Shown: positions 1-9,934, numbered from the stretch's first letter. The stretch: 48,220 bases of DNA from Coralloluteibacterium stylophorae (GCF_018122625.2 NZ_JAGQFT020000016.1:1-48220); one strand, 5' to 3'. Numbers and translations: made by a program. Notes: generated by a model from the sequence alone, not told the origin.

Positions 1-1
1 G

Positions 2-103
2 CGGCACCGCTACAACCACACCCGCCCGCATCGCGCCCTCGGCGGCCTTCCGCCGGTTCGCTTCGCGATGGCACACTCACCCACTGCCTCTAGTTCTGGC
101 TGA
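2..103 (+). CDS. IS3-family transposase (OrfB), C-terminal end only
   Basis: Only the last 33 codons of this gene lie in the window, and the 5' part is cut off by the window edge. The visible translation contains YNHTRPHRALGG followed by LPPVRFA, the usual C-terminal end of the rve/integrase-core (DDE) transposases of IS3-family elements (known family pattern). It ends at TGA 101-103. I could not identify a terminal inverted repeat after the stop. The gene therefore marks an IS copy or fragment at the left edge, inside what looks like an accessory region. Confidence rests on this one motif; the exact IS subgroup cannot be named. Confidence 0.75.
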   Translation, partial: RHRYNHTRPHRALGGLPPVRFAMAHSPTASSSG

Positions 104-404
104 CTCGAAAGAACGAGGACGCTTCACTGCGGGGTCAGTTGAGAGAAGTGAGACGAGAGCGAGGGGTCGAGCGAGAGGATGAGCGGCTGCATATCGGCGT
201 GTCCGTGCTGGGATGGTGTGAATCATCCGGATTGGCGCCATGCCGATCAGCCGAAGTAGAACACCTGCCCCTTTTTCGTTCGGGCATGAAAAAGCCCCAG
301 GGCGACCTGGGGCTTGGAGTTGTTGTTCTTGGCTGCGGCGGGAGCCGCGGCCTCCCTGCCTTTTCTTCCACGACACGAGCCGGCGGGCAGCCGGCGAGCA
401 GGCT
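104..404. other. Intergenic stretch between IS3 tail and accessory gene
   Basis: No convincing gene is seen here. The stretch holds the right flank of the IS3 fragment and a factor-independent terminator at 289-315 for the minus-strand gene to its right. A 27-codon reading frame (ATG near 179) was considered and dismissed as too short and unsupported. Confidence 0.5.
289..315 (-). terminator. Factor-independent terminator of the accessory operon
   Basis: Read on the minus strand, AAGCCCCAGG and CCTGGGGCTT form a 10-bp stem around a TCGC tetraloop, followed directly by a T run. It lies about 90 bases downstream of the stop codon of the 409-residue gene, so it probably ends the two-gene minus-strand operon. 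Confidence 0.75.
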
Positions 405-1634
405 TTAGAACCGGGGGCGGCGGCGCTTCGTCGTCTCCACCGCTCGCGGCAAGTTGACGCTCGTGACCAAGCCTCGCGCCAGCGCCCTTCCCTCCCGGGC
501 CCGCCTCTCGTCGTCCCGGGCGTGCTGGATCCACTCGTCCAGCCGGGCCGCGTGCCGGGTCGTCACGCCCTCGCCTTGCTTCTCTCGTTCGTAGTACACC
601 ACGGCATTGGCCGCCAGCGTTTCGGCATGTTGAAGCTCGTCAGCCAGCATGCCCAGGCTTTCCGTGTAAGCCCGTTTGAGCCGCTCGCGCGCTTCCTTGT
701 TCTGCCAATCGAAGGCGAGGGCTTCGTGGATGGTGTGTTGCTGCGTCTCCTGCGTCTCAAGCTTGATGATGGTTCCAAACTGGTCCAGCTCTTTTGGTGC
801 TCCCTTGGCCACGATGTGGCGCACGGCAGCTTCAAGCTGGCTCCTCGTCGCACCGCTTGCCTTCGTCACTAGAGAAACATCAGCGGTCTGACCGCCGATG
901 TGGATCCGTATGGTTCCATCGTGAAGCACTTGGACCGATTCCAGTAGGCCGTCCACATGCCCTCGGTCTCCTACCCGCTCACCCGGCTTCCTACGTTTCT
1001 CCCAGTCGTTCAACACCGGGTGATGGTTGGCCCATTCGATGAGGTCCTGGGCCGGCACGCGCTGCTTCTTGCCTTTCCCCGCTGGGCTGCTTTCGAGGCC
1101 CCTATCGACGCCCGTGGAAACCTTGCCAAGGATGGCAAGACGACGCTTGGCCGCTGCCCTGTCCCTGGGTTTTGAGTTGGGGTGAACGGCGATTCTTCCT
1201 TGCCGGACTTCCTGGGCTTTTTCCTTCTCCGACCGGAACCCGGGCGTGAGTGAGAACTGTCGCAGTTGACGCACTGGCTCGTTCTTGAGGGCTTCAATCT
1301 GTTCGCCCTCCAATCCCAGCAGCGCCGCCGCGTCCTCGGCACTCCAGCGCTCGGGAACGCCTTCCAGCAGCGCCTTCTGAAGCAGCTCGTCGCGGAGGTG
1401 GCCCTTGAACTTCCGCGGCTCTACGCTGAAAAGCGCGGAGGCTTCTGCGAGCGTGAGATCACGCTCCCCAGTCGGGTCGGGCGGCGCGTTTTTGATGGCG
1501 TCGCGGATCTGCCGCCAACTCGCGCCCTCGCGCTTGTTCCGGCTGCGCGGACCGTGCTTGGTCGCGGGATCAACGTGCCATTCCCAGTAATACTCGAACA
1601 ACATGTCGAGCGACTTGTCTTTCGTGTAGCTCAT
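405..1634 (-). CDS. Unrecognised 409-aa accessory protein
   Basis: I do not recognise this protein. It is 409 residues long, soluble, very charged and without signal peptide or membrane segment. Residues about 60-140 contain two short stretches (LTLAEASALFSVEP and WSAEDAAALLGLEGEQ) that read like helix-turn-helix or small helical repeats; this is inference. The C-terminal third is helical, rich in Glu, Arg and Ala, and ends in a basic KRRRPRF tail, which would suit nucleic-acid contact. The ATG at 1634 has an AGGGGA ribosome-binding site at good spacing. It is the second gene of a minus-strand pair: the upstream gene stops 36 bases before it, and a terminator follows at 289-315. Base composition is poorer in GC than the neighbours, consistent with horizontal acquisition. 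Confidence 0.7.
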   Translation of the reverse strand: MSYTKDKSLDMLFEYYWEWHVDPATKHGPRSRNKREGASWRQIRDAIKNAPPDPTGERDLTLAEASALFSVEPRKFKGHLRDELLQKALLEGVPERWSAEDAAALLGLEGEQIEALKNEPVRQLRQFSLTPGFRSEKEKAQEVRQGRIAVHPNSKPRDRAAAKRRLAILGKVSTGVDRGLESSPAGKGKKQRVPAQDLIEWANHHPVLNDWEKRRKPGERVGDRGHVDGLLESVQVLHDGTIRIHIGGQTADVSLVTKASGATRSQLEAAVRHIVAKGAPKELDQFGTIIKLETQETQQHTIHEALAFDWQNKEARERLKRAYTESLGMLADELQHAETLAANAVVYYEREKQGEGVTTRHAARLDEWIQHARDDERRAREGRALARGLVTSVNLPRAVETTKRRRPRF

Positions 1635-1670
1635 TGCTTCCCCTCAAGCCGTTGCCTTGATGGTAGCCGG

Positions 1671-2453
1671 TCAGAACCGGAACGGCTTCCGGGGGGGGCT
1701 GGGGCCTGTAGCAGGCGGCAAGCCTCGTTCCATGGCGTGGGCTCGGTCTTGGCTGCGCCTGTCGCTGCGGGCGCGCTCGTAAACCGCCAGCGCGCCTTCC
1801 AGCGCCTCGTCGTAGGGGTCCCGCGCGTCTACGCTTGCCCAGGGTTCGAGCAGAGCGTCGGCTAGGGTGCCTTCCCAGAGCTCGCCCGTGTCCAAGGCGC
1901 TGTCGCGTTCTTCAACGGGCAACAGCTGCCCATGGCCCACCAAGCGTCCGTCTTGCCGGACCCAAGGCTGGGGCTCGGCGAAGCAATCGGCGGGCGTGGC
2001 GGTCAGCGCAGGGCGCGGCAGAGGCTGTTCCAGCAGGGCCAGCACCTCGCCCCAGAACGCCGAGGCGTCAAAGGTAGCCATGGCGAATGCCAGGGACGTC
2101 ATGTCGGCCAGCGCCATGTGTTTGGCCCGGTCGGGAATCCGCCCGCCCTTGCGCGGCAAGATCGGGTTGGCGCGGGTCACCGTGTGCCGGGTCGGCAGTG
2201 CCTTGGGGGTGGCCTGCCCGGCCGCGTCGGTGTCCGTGAGCCCATCGAGCGCTTCGGCGAGCGCGGTCACCGGGACCAGCCAACTGCCGCCCAGTTTGCG
2301 CAGGCCCGGAACGATGACGCCGGCCGCCAGTTGCTCGCGGGTCTGCTCGTAGCCGCCGGCACCCGTTCTGTTGAGCACGCGCGCCACGTCTTCGACCGAC
2401 AAGAGCGGCTTGTCGGGGAACATTGCGCGGAGGATGGGCAGCATTCCGGTCAT
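1671..2453 (-). CDS. Unrecognised accessory protein with possible N-terminal DNA-binding domain
   Basis: A protein of about 260 residues that I cannot assign. Near the N-terminus, LLSVEDVARVLNRTG followed by a GG..LVPVTALAEALD stretch resembles a small winged-helix or excisionase/AlpA-like fold in which a helix-turn-helix reads DNA; this is an inference from pattern only. The remainder is Ala/Pro-rich with a conserved-looking FDASAFWGEVLALLEQ helix. An upstream in-frame start would add about 34 residues, but that extension overlaps a cluster of GGGAAAAA repeats, so I prefer ATG 2453; ATG 2444 is also possible. It is the first gene after the tRNA-Thr attachment region and is probably co-transcribed with the 409-residue gene. 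A regulator or element-maintenance role would fit its position but is unproven. Confidence 0.6.
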   Translation of the reverse strand: MTGMLPILRAMFPDKPLLSVEDVARVLNRTGAGGYEQTREQLAAGVIVPGLRKLGGSWLVPVTALAEALDGLTDTDAAGQATPKALPTRHTVTRANPILPRKGGRIPDRAKHMALADMTSLAFAMATFDASAFWGEVLALLEQPLPRPALTATPADCFAEPQPWVRQDGRLVGHGQLLPVEERDSALDTGELWEGTLADALLEPWASVDARDPYDEALEGALAVYERARSDRRSQDRAHAMERGLPPATGPSPPRKPFRF

Positions 2454-2457
2454 GGGC

Positions 2458-2505
2458 TTGGGAAAAAGTTGGGAAAAACTATCCCTGGAAATCCCTGTTT
2501 TTCCC
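2458..2505. promoter_or_regulatory. GGGAAAAA repeat cluster, possible operator
   Basis: Two direct copies of TTGGGAAAAA start at 2458 and 2469, exactly 11 bases (one helical turn) apart. An inverted copy (TTTTTCCC) ends at 2505. The cluster sits immediately upstream of the ATG at 2453 on the minus strand, where an autoregulatory operator or an excisionase/integrase arm site would be expected. The function is inferred. Confidence 0.4.
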
Positions 2506-2600
2506 GGGGCGGACCGGGGTGGCAAGAAAAAGGGGCTGGACGGATACCCGGCCAACCCCTTGATTTTTAGATACTTTCTTGCAGCTTGTTAGCTTAAATC

Positions 2601-2676
2601 TGGTGCCGGAAACAGGAGTCGAACCTGCGACCTACGCATTACGAATGCGCCGCTCTACCAACTGAGCTATTCCGGC
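2601..2676 (-). tRNA. tRNA-Thr (anticodon CGT)
   Basis: A full 76-nt cloverleaf is readable on the minus strand. The acceptor arm GCCGGAA pairs with TTCCGGC. The D arm has GCTC/GAGC around AGTTGGTA. The anticodon arm has loop TTCGTAA, giving anticodon CGT for ACG threonine codons. The T arm has loop TTCGACT, and the CCA end is encoded. Its 3' end faces the accessory region at 1-2600, making it a likely integration target. It lies 52 bases downstream of ispH on the same strand. Confidence 0.95.
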
Positions 2677-2728
2677 AGAGCCGGCAATTCTACGGCCGCC
2701 GGGCCGGGCGGCGCAACGCCGCGGCTGG

Positions 2729-3679
2729 TCAGTCGACCAGGGCGATGCGCAGTTCCTTGGGCAGGGCGAACACCATGGTCTCGCGCTCGCCGTCGAGCTC
2801 GCGCACGCCGGTGGAGCCCAGCTCGCGCAGCCGCGCGAGGACGCCCTCGACCAGCACCTCCGGCGCCGAGGCGCCGGCGGTGACGCCGACGCGGCCGCGG
2901 CCCGCGACCCAGGCCGGGTCGATGTCCTGGGCGCCGTCGATCAGGTAGGCGGTCGCGCCGCAGGCCTCGGCCAGCTCGCGCAGGCGGTTGGAGTTGGAGC
3001 TGTTGACCGAGCCGACCACCAGCACCACGTCGCAGCCGCCCGCCAGCGCACGCACCGCGTCCTGGCGGTTCTGGGTGGCGTAGCAGATGTCGTCGTTGCG
3101 CGGCCCCTGGATCGCCGGGAAGCGCGCGCGCAGAACGGCGATGATGTCGCGGGTCTCGTCCACCGACAGCGTGGTCTGGCTGGTGTAGGCCAGCCGCTCG
3201 GGCTGCCCGACCTCGAGCGTCCGCGCGCCGGCGACGTTCTCGACCAGATGGATGGCTCCGGTGCCGCACTCGGCATCCCACTGCCCCATCGTGCCCTCGA
3301 CCTCCGGATGCCCGGCGTGGCCGATGAGCACCACGTCGCGCCCCGCGCGGCAGTGCCGCGAGACCTCCATGTGCACCTTGGTCACCAGCGGACAGGTGGC
3401 GTCGAACACCTTCAGGCCGCGACGCCGGCCCTCGCGGCGCACCGCCTGCGAGACGCCATGCGCGCTGTAGATCACGGTGGCGCCGTCCGGCACCTCGTCG
3501 AGCTCCTCGACGAACACCGCCCCGCGCGCCTTCAGGTCGTCGACGACGAAGCGGTTGTGCACCACCTCGTGGCGCACGTAGATCGGCGCGCCGAAGTTCT
3601 CCAGCGCGCGCTTGACGATCTCGATCGCGCGGTCGACGCCGGCGCAGAAGCCGCGGGGGTTGGCGAGCAGGACGTCCAT
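2729..3679 (-). CDS. ispH: 4-hydroxy-3-methylbut-2-enyl diphosphate reductase
   Basis: IspH (LytB) is the last enzyme of the non-mevalonate isoprenoid pathway. It reduces HMBPP to IPP and DMAPP with a [4Fe-4S] cluster. The 316-residue protein has the usual family length and start, [19 protein letters not shown], with the first cluster cysteine in GFCAGV. The second cysteine is in [12 protein letters not shown] and the third in [11 protein letters not shown]. The substrate-binding HEVVHN, HPEVEGT and [11 protein letters not shown] segments are intact. It begins 8 bases after lspA, the same lspA-ispH order as in many gammaproteobacteria, and is the last gene of the ribF-ileS-lspA-ispH transcription unit. 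ATG 3679 was chosen because the family starts there; an in-frame extension further upstream is lspA antisense sense-frame noise. Confidence 0.97.
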   Translation of the reverse strand: MDVLLANPRGFCAGVDRAIEIVKRALENFGAPIYVRHEVVHNRFVVDDLKARGAVFVEELDEVPDGATVIYSAHGVSQAVRREGRRRGLKVFDATCPLVTKVHMEVSRHCRAGRDVVLIGHAGHPEVEGTMGQWDAECGTGAIHLVENVAGARTLEVGQPERLAYTSQTTLSVDETRDIIAVLRARFPAIQGPRNDDICYATQNRQDAVRALAGGCDVVLVVGSVNSSNSNRLRELAEACGATAYLIDGAQDIDPAWVAGRGRVGVTAGASAPEVLVEGVLARLRELGSTGVRELDGERETMVFALPKELRIALVD

Positions 3680-3687
3680 GCCCGCGA

Positions 3688-4188
3688 TTATCGCGCGTCG
3701 GCCGCGGCTTTGCCCGGGACCAGGCTGAACAGCACGATCAGCACCGCGCCGACCACGATCGCCGAATCGGCCAGGTTGAAGGCCGGCCAGTAGTAGCTGC
3801 GCCAGTAGACCAGGACGAAGTCGACCACCTGGCCGTGGACCAGCCGGTCGACCAGGTTGCCCAGCGCGCCGCCGATCACCAGGGCGAAGGGCAGCGCGGT
3901 GCGCCAGTCGCGGCGTGGCGTGCGTGCGAGCCAGTACGCCAGCAGCGCGCTGATGCCGACGGCGAGCGCGCTGAAGAACCAGCGCTGCCAGCCGGCGGCA
4001 TCGCTCAGGAAGCTGAAGGCCGCGCCGGGATTGAAGGTCAGGGTCCAGTCGAAGAAGCCGGGAATCACCGTGATCCGCTCGTGCAGCTCGATCGTGCGCA
4101 GCACGATCCATTTCGTGAGCTGGTCGAGCGCGATCAGCAGCATCGACAGGCCGAGCCAGGGCAATGCGTTGGGGCGGGGACGGGTCAT
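3688..4188 (-). CDS. lspA: Lipoprotein signal peptidase (signal peptidase II)
   Basis: LspA is the inner-membrane aspartyl protease that removes signal peptides from diacylglyceryl-prolipoproteins. The 166-residue protein has four hydrophobic segments and the family motifs [10 protein letters not shown] (N-terminal), [18 protein letters not shown] with the first catalytic Asp, and FNLADSAI with the second catalytic Asp. ATG 4188 has an AGGA site about nine bases upstream; ATG 4197 is an alternative adding three residues. It follows ileS after a 91-base gap and precedes ispH by 8 bases. Its substrates would include the lipoproteins in this window (16217-17785 and 24166-25647). Confidence 0.97.
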   Translation of the reverse strand: MTRPRPNALPWLGLSMLLIALDQLTKWIVLRTIELHERITVIPGFFDWTLTFNPGAAFSFLSDAAGWQRWFFSALAVGISALLAYWLARTPRRDWRTALPFALVIGGALGNLVDRLVHGQVVDFVLVYWRSYYWPAFNLADSAIVVGAVLIVLFSLVPGKAAADAR

Positions 4189-4279
4189 GGCCGGCATCCT
4201 GCGGCCGCCGGGTGCGGCCCGGCGGTGGGTGGAAGGCGTCGCCCCGCCACGCGGGGCGTGCTGAGGGAACGGTGTGCGA

Positions 4280-7138
4280 TCAGAACCAGAGCCGCGTCTC
4301 GCCCGGGCCCTCGACGTTCGTCGCGCAGCGCCCGCAGATCGCCGGATGCCGGGGATCGCTGCCGATGTCGTCGCGGTAGTGCCAGCAGCGGATGCACTTG
4401 TCGTTCCCGGTCCGGCGCGCGCGAATCCACGCATCGGTCCCCTCTCCCTTCACCGCGTCCTGCGGCTTCGCGTCCAGCGGATGCAGGTGCACGGCCGAGG
4501 TGATGAACAGGAAGTGCAGCTCGCCGGCGAAGGCGGCGTAGCGCGCGAGGGTGGCGTCGTCGAGCCAGAGGTCGATCTCGGCCTCGAGCGAGGCGCCGAT
4601 CGTGCCGCCGGCGCGCATCGGCTCCAGCACCTTGGCCACTGCCTCGCGCAGGGCGAGCAGGCGGTCGAACTCGGCCGCGTCCGTCTCCGGCAGCGCGGCC
4701 AGGCCGTGGTACCAGGTCGAGAACAGCACGTTGTCCTCGCGCTCGCCCGGCAGGTGGCTCCAGAGCTCGTCCGCGGTGAACGACAGGATCGGCGCGATCC
4801 AGCGCACGAAGGCCTGGGCGATGCGGTACATCGCCGCCTGCGCCGAACGCCGCGCCAGCGCGTCCTCACCCAGGGTGTAGAGCCGGTCCTTGGTGACGTC
4901 GAGGTAGATCGAGCCGAGGTCGACCGTGCAGAAGTTCGCCAGGAGCTGCACGACCTCGGCGAAGTCGTAGCGCGCGTAGGCGGCCTCGATCCGCGCCTGC
5001 ACCTGGTGCGCGCGATGCACGGCCCAGCGGTCGAGCAGCAGGCTGTCGTCGAGCTCGACCATGTGCGCCGCCGGGTCGAAGCCGGCCAGGTTGCCGAGCA
5101 GGAAGCGCGCCGTGTTGCGGATGCGGCGGTAGGCATCGGCGGTGCGCTTGAGGATCTCCTGCGACAGCGACATCTCGTTGCGGTAGTCGGCCGAGGCGAT
5201 CCACAGGCGCAGGATGTCCGCGCCGAGGGTCTTCATGATCTCCTGCGGCTCGATGCCGTTGCCGAGCGACTTCGACATCTTGCGGCCGTGCTCGTCGACG
5301 GTGAAGCCGTGGGTCAGGCACTGCCGGTACGGCGCGGCGCGGTCGATCGCCACGCCGGTGAGGAGCGACGACTGGAACCAGCCGCGATGCTGGTCGGAAC
5401 CTTCCAGGTAGAGGTCGGCCGGCTTGCCCAGGCCGCGCGCGGCGAGCACGCCCTCGTGGGTCACGCCGGAGTCGAACCAGACATCGAGGATGTCGCCGAT
5501 CTTGTCGTAGTGCGCCGCCTCGTCGCCGAGCAGCTCGACCGGATCGAGCGCGTACCAGGCGTCGATGCCGCCGGCCTCGACGCGGTCGGCGACCGCGCGC
5601 ATCAGCTCCACCGAGCGCGGATGCGGCTCGCCGGTCTCGCGGTGCACGAACAGCGCGATCGGCACGCCCCAGGTGCGCTGGCGCGAGATGCACCAGTCCG
5701 GGCGGCCCTCGACCATGCCGGCAATGCGGGCCTTGCCCCAGTCCGGGAACCAGCCGACGGTGTCGATCGCGGCCAGCGCATCGGCGCGCAGGCCGGCCTG
5801 CTCCATCGAGATGAACCACTGCGGCGTGGCGCGGAAGATCACCGGCGTCTTGTGCCGCCAGCAGTGCGGGTAGCTGTGCCGGATCGTCGCGTGCGCGAGC
5901 AGGTGCCCGTGCGCGCGCAGCGCCTCGACGATGAGCGGCTCGGCCTTCCAGATGTGCACTCCGGCGAGCGCGTGCCCGCCCAGCGCGGGCGTGCTCGGCA
6001 GGTACACGCCGCGCCCGTCGACCGGATTGATCTGCGCCGCGGTGTAGCGCTCGATCAGGCCGTAGGCGCGGGACACGGCGAAGTCCTCCTGGCCGTGGCC
6101 GGGCGCGGTGTGCACCGCGCCGGTACCGGCGTCCTCGCCGACGTGCTCGCCGAGCAGCAGGGGCACGTCGCGGTCGTAGAAGGGATGCCGCAGCAGCTGG
6201 CGGTCGAGCGCGGCGCCGCGGCTGCGGCCGAGCACGTGCACGGCCTCGACGCCGTAGCGCTGCAGCGCCGCGGAGGCCAGCGCCTCGGCGACGACCAGCA
6301 GCACGCGGCGCCCGTCGCGCACCGGGCCCTCGACCAGCACGTACTCGATCTCCGCGCCCACCGACACGGCCAGGCTCGCCGGCAGCGTCCACGGCGTGGT
6401 CGTCCAGATCGGCACCGCGACGATGGCATCGCCGGCGTCGACGCCGAAGCTTGCGGCCAGCGCGGCCGGATCCTTCGCGTCGTAGGCGACGTCGATGGCG
6501 TGCGAGGTCTTGTCGGCGTACTCGATCTCGGCTTCGGCCAGCGCCGAGCCGCAGTCGAAGCACCAGTGCACCGGCTTGGCGCCGCGCACGAGGTGGCCGT
6601 TCTCGACCACCTTGGCCAGCGCGCGGATCTCGTCGGCCTCGAACTTCGGGTCGAGGGTGCGGTAGGGATGGTCCCAGTCGCCGAGCACGCCCAGGCGCTT
6701 GAAGTCGGCGCGCTGCAGGTCGATCTGCGCGTTCGCGTACTCGCGGCACTTCTGGCGGAAGTCGGCGGCATCGAGCTTGTCGCCCACCTTGCCGTACTTC
6801 TTCTCGATCGCGATCTCGATCGGCAGGCCGTGGCAGTCCCAGCCGGGCACGTAGGGCGCGTCGAACCCGGCCAGGGTGCGCGACTTGACCACGATGTCCT
6901 TGAGGATCTTGTTGACCGCGTGGCCCAGGTGGATCGCGCCGTTGGCGTAGGGCGGGCCGTCGTGCAGCACGAAGCGCGGGCGTCCCTTCGCCTTCTCGCG
7001 GATGCGCGCGTAGAGATCCTCCTGCGCCCAGCGCTCGAGCATCTTCGGCTCGCGCTTGGGCAGGTCGCCGCGCATGGGGAAGTCGGTGGCGGGCAGATGG
7101 ATCGTGCCCTTGTAGGGATTGCTCTGGTCCTGGCTCAC
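4280..7138 (-). CDS. ileS: Isoleucyl-tRNA synthetase
   Basis: A class I aminoacyl-tRNA synthetase that charges tRNA-Ile and edits misactivated valine. The 952-residue protein has the HIGH motif as HLGH at about residues 70-73 and the KMSKS motif at about residue 620. The C-terminal zinc finger has cysteine pairs CIRC and CGRC at about residues 915-938, ending in RLWF. The start is GTG 7138 with an AAGG ribosome-binding site seven bases upstream. It overlaps the ribF stop as GTGA, implying translational coupling. The order ribF-ileS-lspA-ispH is the well-known gammaproteobacterial arrangement. Length and motifs are complete, with no sign of damage. Confidence 0.98.
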   Translation of the reverse strand: MSQDQSNPYKGTIHLPATDFPMRGDLPKREPKMLERWAQEDLYARIREKAKGRPRFVLHDGPPYANGAIHLGHAVNKILKDIVVKSRTLAGFDAPYVPGWDCHGLPIEIAIEKKYGKVGDKLDAADFRQKCREYANAQIDLQRADFKRLGVLGDWDHPYRTLDPKFEADEIRALAKVVENGHLVRGAKPVHWCFDCGSALAEAEIEYADKTSHAIDVAYDAKDPAALAASFGVDAGDAIVAVPIWTTTPWTLPASLAVSVGAEIEYVLVEGPVRDGRRVLLVVAEALASAALQRYGVEAVHVLGRSRGAALDRQLLRHPFYDRDVPLLLGEHVGEDAGTGAVHTAPGHGQEDFAVSRAYGLIERYTAAQINPVDGRGVYLPSTPALGGHALAGVHIWKAEPLIVEALRAHGHLLAHATIRHSYPHCWRHKTPVIFRATPQWFISMEQAGLRADALAAIDTVGWFPDWGKARIAGMVEGRPDWCISRQRTWGVPIALFVHRETGEPHPRSVELMRAVADRVEAGGIDAWYALDPVELLGDEAAHYDKIGDILDVWFDSGVTHEGVLAARGLGKPADLYLEGSDQHRGWFQSSLLTGVAIDRAAPYRQCLTHGFTVDEHGRKMSKSLGNGIEPQEIMKTLGADILRLWIASADYRNEMSLSQEILKRTADAYRRIRNTARFLLGNLAGFDPAAHMVELDDSLLLDRWAVHRAHQVQARIEAAYARYDFAEVVQLLANFCTVDLGSIYLDVTKDRLYTLGEDALARRSAQAAMYRIAQAFVRWIAPILSFTADELWSHLPGEREDNVLFSTWYHGLAALPETDAAEFDRLLALREAVAKVLEPMRAGGTIGASLEAEIDLWLDDATLARYAAFAGELHFLFITSAVHLHPLDAKPQDAVKGEGTDAWIRARRTGNDKCIRCWHYRDDIGSDPRHPAICGRCATNVEGPGETRLWF

Positions 7139-8115
7139 GTCTCGACCTTCGGTGTGCGGGTTGCGCCGAGGATGCGGCGCGCCAGCGCGGCATCGGCGTC
7201 CATCTGGACGACGAGCGCGTCCAGCGTGTCGAACTTCTCCTCGTCGCGCAGGCGCGCGACGAACTCGACCTCGATGCGGCGGCCGTAGAGGTCGCCGTCG
7301 AAGTCGAACAGGTGCGCCTCGAGCAGCGGCTCGACGCCGTGCACCGTCGGCCGCGTGCCGAGGCTCGCGACCGCCGGCATCGGCATCGCCGCGACGCCGT
7401 GCACGCGCACCGCGAAGATGCCGCCGAGCGCCGCGGTGCGCCCGGCCAGGCGCAGGTTCGCGGTCGGATAGCCGAGCTGGCGGCCGAGCTGCCTGCCGCG
7501 CACCACCCGACCGGAGATCGCGTACGGGCGACCGAGCAGGTCGGCGGCCGCCTCCAGCTCGCCGGCGGCGAGGTGGCGGCGGATCGCGGAGGCCGACACC
7601 CGCTCGCCGTGGCGCAGGACCGGCTCGATCTCGTGCGCCGCGAACCCGTGCGCGTCGCCCATCCGCCGCAGCAGCGCGATGTCGCCGGCGCGCCCGTTGC
7701 CGAAGCGGAACCCCGGCCCGACCCAGACCTCGCGCGCGCCCAGGTGCGCCACCAGCACGTCCTCGACGAAGTTCTCCGCCGAGCGGGCGACGAAGGCGGC
7801 GTCGAACCGCAGCAGGCCGACCCGGTCGCAGCCGAGGCCGACCAGGCCCTCGAACTTGGCCCGCGGCAGGGTCAGCCGCGGCGGCGGCGCGGCCCTGCCG
7901 AAGAACTCCCGCGGCAGCGGCTCGAAGCTCAGCGCCACCGCCTCGATGCCGAGACCCCGCGCCTGCGCCACCGCCCTGTCGACCAGGGCCCGATGGCCGC
8001 GGTGCAGGCCGTCGAAGGCACCGATGCAGACCACGCTGCCCTGCTCCGCCGGTTCGACGCGCGCGATGTCGCGGAACAGCCGGGGGCGTTCTGGCGTGGC
8101 GGCGGAGTCGCTCAA
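7135..8115 (-). CDS. ribF: Bifunctional riboflavin kinase / FAD synthetase
   Basis: RibF converts riboflavin to FMN and FAD. The N-terminal FAD-synthetase (nucleotidyltransferase) half has the [10 protein letters not shown] motif, a [10 protein letters not shown] segment and [20 protein letters not shown] marks the domain border. The C-terminal riboflavin-kinase half has [15 protein letters not shown] with the PTAN motif. No ATG exists before the conserved LFRDI segment. TTG 8115 gives a 326-residue protein of normal length and is my preferred start, although its ribosome-binding site is weak. A promoter-like sequence lies just upstream at 8173-8199. The stop overlaps the ileS GTG. The start is the least certain part of this call; the identity is firm. 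Confidence 0.95.
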   Translation of the reverse strand: MSDSAATPERPRLFRDIARVEPAEQGSVVCIGAFDGLHRGHRALVDRAVAQARGLGIEAVALSFEPLPREFFGRAAPPPRLTLPRAKFEGLVGLGCDRVGLLRFDAAFVARSAENFVEDVLVAHLGAREVWVGPGFRFGNGRAGDIALLRRMGDAHGFAAHEIEPVLRHGERVSASAIRRHLAAGELEAAADLLGRPYAISGRVVRGRQLGRQLGYPTANLRLAGRTAALGGIFAVRVHGVAAMPMPAVASLGTRPTVHGVEPLLEAHLFDFDGDLYGRRIEVEFVARLRDEEKFDTLDALVVQMDADAALARRILGATRTPKVET

Positions 8116-8172
8116 GGAGGTCTCGTCGTCGGAAGGTGCGTCGCCGGGCGGAGGCGATGGGCGGAACCGGAA

Positions 8173-8199
8173 AGTATAGCCGGCCGCCCCGGTCCTCAA
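8173..8199 (-). promoter_or_regulatory. Candidate sigma-70 promoter of the ribF-ileS-lspA-ispH operon
   Basis: On the minus strand a TATACT -10 hexamer (8173-8178) lies below a TTGAGG -35-like hexamer (8194-8199) with a short 15-base spacer, about 58 bases before the ribF TTG. The -35 overlaps the murJ stop codon, so the operon could have its own promoter while also receiving read-through from murJ. Confidence 0.45.
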
Positions 8200-9821
8200 T
8201 GGCGCAGGTCGCGTGGACGGATGCCCTGGACGAGCAGCAGCCCGGCATAGACCACGCCGCCGGCGCCGACCATCGCTGCCAGGCGCAGCGCCCGCTCCCA
8301 CCAGGGCCACAGGCTCCAGTCGCGCCAGGCGATGGCCATCGCCAGCACCACCGCCGTCATGCCGATGCTGGCGACCGCGAGCTGGCGCAGGAAACGGCCC
8401 CACCCCGCCGCGGGCCGGTAGACCCCGGCGCGGCGCAGGTGCCACCACAGCTGGATGGTGTTGAGCCAGCCGGCCAGGCCGATCGACAGCGCCAGCAGCG
8501 CATGCAGCCCGGGCACGCGCTCGAGCACCGCGCGCAGGCCGCCGCCGGCGGCGAGCGCGGCCTGCCCGGCGTCGGTGGCCAGCAGCGCCGCGGCGAACAG
8601 CAGCACGGTGAACACGGCGTTGCCGACGATCGCCACCACCGCCGCCTTCACCGGCGTGCGCGTGTCCTGGCGCGAATAGAAGGCCGGCGCCAGCACCTTC
8701 ACCAGCAGGAAAGCCGGGACCGCGAGCGCCTGCGCCATCAGGCTCAGGCTGCTCATGCGGGTATCGGTGGCGGTGAAGCTGCGGTACTCGAACAGGGTCG
8801 CGATCAGCGGCTGCGCGCACAGGACCAGGCCGAGGCAGGACGGCACGCCGATCAGCAGGCACAGCCGGAAGCCCCAGTCGAGCGCCTGCGAGTAGCCGTC
8901 GGGGTCGGTCGCCGCGTGCCGGCGCGAAAGGTGCGGCAGGATCACGGTGCCGATCGCCACCCCGAACATGCCGAGCGGGAACTCGAGCAGGCGGTCGCTG
9001 TAGTACAGCCAGGTCACGCTGCCGCCGACCAGCAGCGAGGCGACCAGGGTGTTGAACAGCAGGTTGACCTGCGCCACCGAGGAGCCGAACAGGGTCGGCA
9101 CCATCAGGCGCATGATCCGGCGCACGCCGGCGTGGGCGAGGTCCCAGCGCGGCCGCGGCAGCAGGCCGAGCTTCGCCAGCGCCGGCAGCTGGAAGCCGAG
9201 CTGCAGCACGCCCGCGGCGAGTACGCCCCAGGCCAGCGCCAGCACCGGTTCGTAGCCGAGATCGTCGAGCGCCGGGGCCAACGCCAGGGCCGCGGCGATC
9301 ATCGACACGTTCATCAGGATCGGCGACAGCGCCGGCACCGCGAAGCGCCCGTAGGTATTGAGCGTGCCGCCGACCAGCGCCGCCAGCGAGATGAACAGCG
9401 CGTACGGGAAGGTGATGCGCAGCATGGTCGTAGCCAGCGCCGCCTGCTCCGTACCCGCCTCGAAGCCGGGCGCGAACACGCGCAGCAGCCACGGCGCCAG
9501 CAGGATCGCCAGCCCCGACATCGCCAGCAGCGCGGCGCCGAGCGCGCCGGCGACGCGGTCGACCAGTGCCCGCACGGCGGCGTGGTCGCCGCGCTCGCGG
9601 TACTCGGCCAGCACCGGCACGAACGCCATCGAGAACGAGCCCTCCGCCGAGAGCCGGCGCAGGAAGTTCGGGATGCGGAAGGCCACCACGAAGGCGTCCA
9701 TCGCCGGGCCGGCGCCGAACACCATCGCGTAGATCTGGTCGCGGACCAGGCCCGAGACCCGCGACAGGAAGGTCATGCTGCTGAAGACCGCGGTGGAGCG
9801 CAGCAGGCCGCTCCCCTTCAT
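8196..9821 (-). CDS. murJ: Lipid II flippase MurJ (MviN)
   Basis: MurJ is the inner-membrane flippase that moves lipid II across the membrane for peptidoglycan synthesis. The 541-residue protein is strongly hydrophobic, with about 14 membrane segments. It has the family signatures [14 protein letters not shown] near the N-terminus, the [14 protein letters not shown] segment, and [19 protein letters not shown] in the middle. ATG 9821 is preceded by GGAG at seven bases; longer in-frame starts add a charged N-terminus not typical of the family. It is divergent from rpsT, the common arrangement rpsT // murJ - ribF in gammaproteobacteria. Confidence 0.96.
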   Translation of the reverse strand: MKGSGLLRSTAVFSSMTFLSRVSGLVRDQIYAMVFGAGPAMDAFVVAFRIPNFLRRLSAEGSFSMAFVPVLAEYRERGDHAAVRALVDRVAGALGAALLAMSGLAILLAPWLLRVFAPGFEAGTEQAALATTMLRITFPYALFISLAALVGGTLNTYGRFAVPALSPILMNVSMIAAALALAPALDDLGYEPVLALAWGVLAAGVLQLGFQLPALAKLGLLPRPRWDLAHAGVRRIMRLMVPTLFGSSVAQVNLLFNTLVASLLVGGSVTWLYYSDRLLEFPLGMFGVAIGTVILPHLSRRHAATDPDGYSQALDWGFRLCLLIGVPSCLGLVLCAQPLIATLFEYRSFTATDTRMSSLSLMAQALAVPAFLLVKVLAPAFYSRQDTRTPVKAAVVAIVGNAVFTVLLFAAALLATDAGQAALAAGGGLRAVLERVPGLHALLALSIGLAGWLNTIQLWWHLRRAGVYRPAAGWGRFLRQLAVASIGMTAVVLAMAIAWRDWSLWPWWERALRLAAMVGAGGVVYAGLLLVQGIRPRDLRH

Positions 9822-9862
9822 GCCCCGACTCCGGCCGTCCGCCGGCTCCCCGTCACGTCCAA

Positions 9863-9891
9863 TTGACTCAACTCCATGAAACCACCATAAT
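9863..9891 (+). promoter_or_regulatory. Sigma-70 promoter of rpsT
   Basis: TTGACT at 9863-9868 and CATAAT at 9886-9891 are separated by exactly 17 bases, close to the consensus. They precede the rpsT GTG by about 45 bases. It is one of the best promoter matches in the window, as expected for a ribosomal protein gene. Confidence 0.8.
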
Positions 9892-9934
9892 TTCCGGTCT
9901 TTCGTCCCGAACCACCGCATTCCAGGAATCTACC

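Larger units (their letters stand above)
104..2600. mobile_element. Putative end of an integrated accessory element at tRNA-Thr
   Basis: Two unrecognised genes, visibly less GC-rich than the rest of the window, lie between an IS3 transposase tail and the 3' end of a tRNA-Thr gene. The 3' ends of tRNA genes are the classical attachment sites of tyrosine-recombinase islands and prophages (established knowledge). No integrase is present on this side and the other attachment site is outside the window. The outer limit is therefore unknown, and the boundary at 2600 is inferred from the tRNA position only. Confidence 0.4.

Noticed and set aside
179-262. 27-codon Cys-containing small frame in the IS3 flank
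   Set aside because: Too short, no conservation information, and a chance frame is likely.
4239-4257. GC-rich hairpin between ileS and lspA as a terminator
   Set aside because: Short stem, no T run, and the genes are in a well-known co-transcribed order.
4274-7288. A 1004-codon plus-strand open frame opposite ileS
   Set aside because: High GC content leaves few stop codons; it is antisense to a complete ileS and its translation is Arg/Val/His-rich with no recognisable domain.
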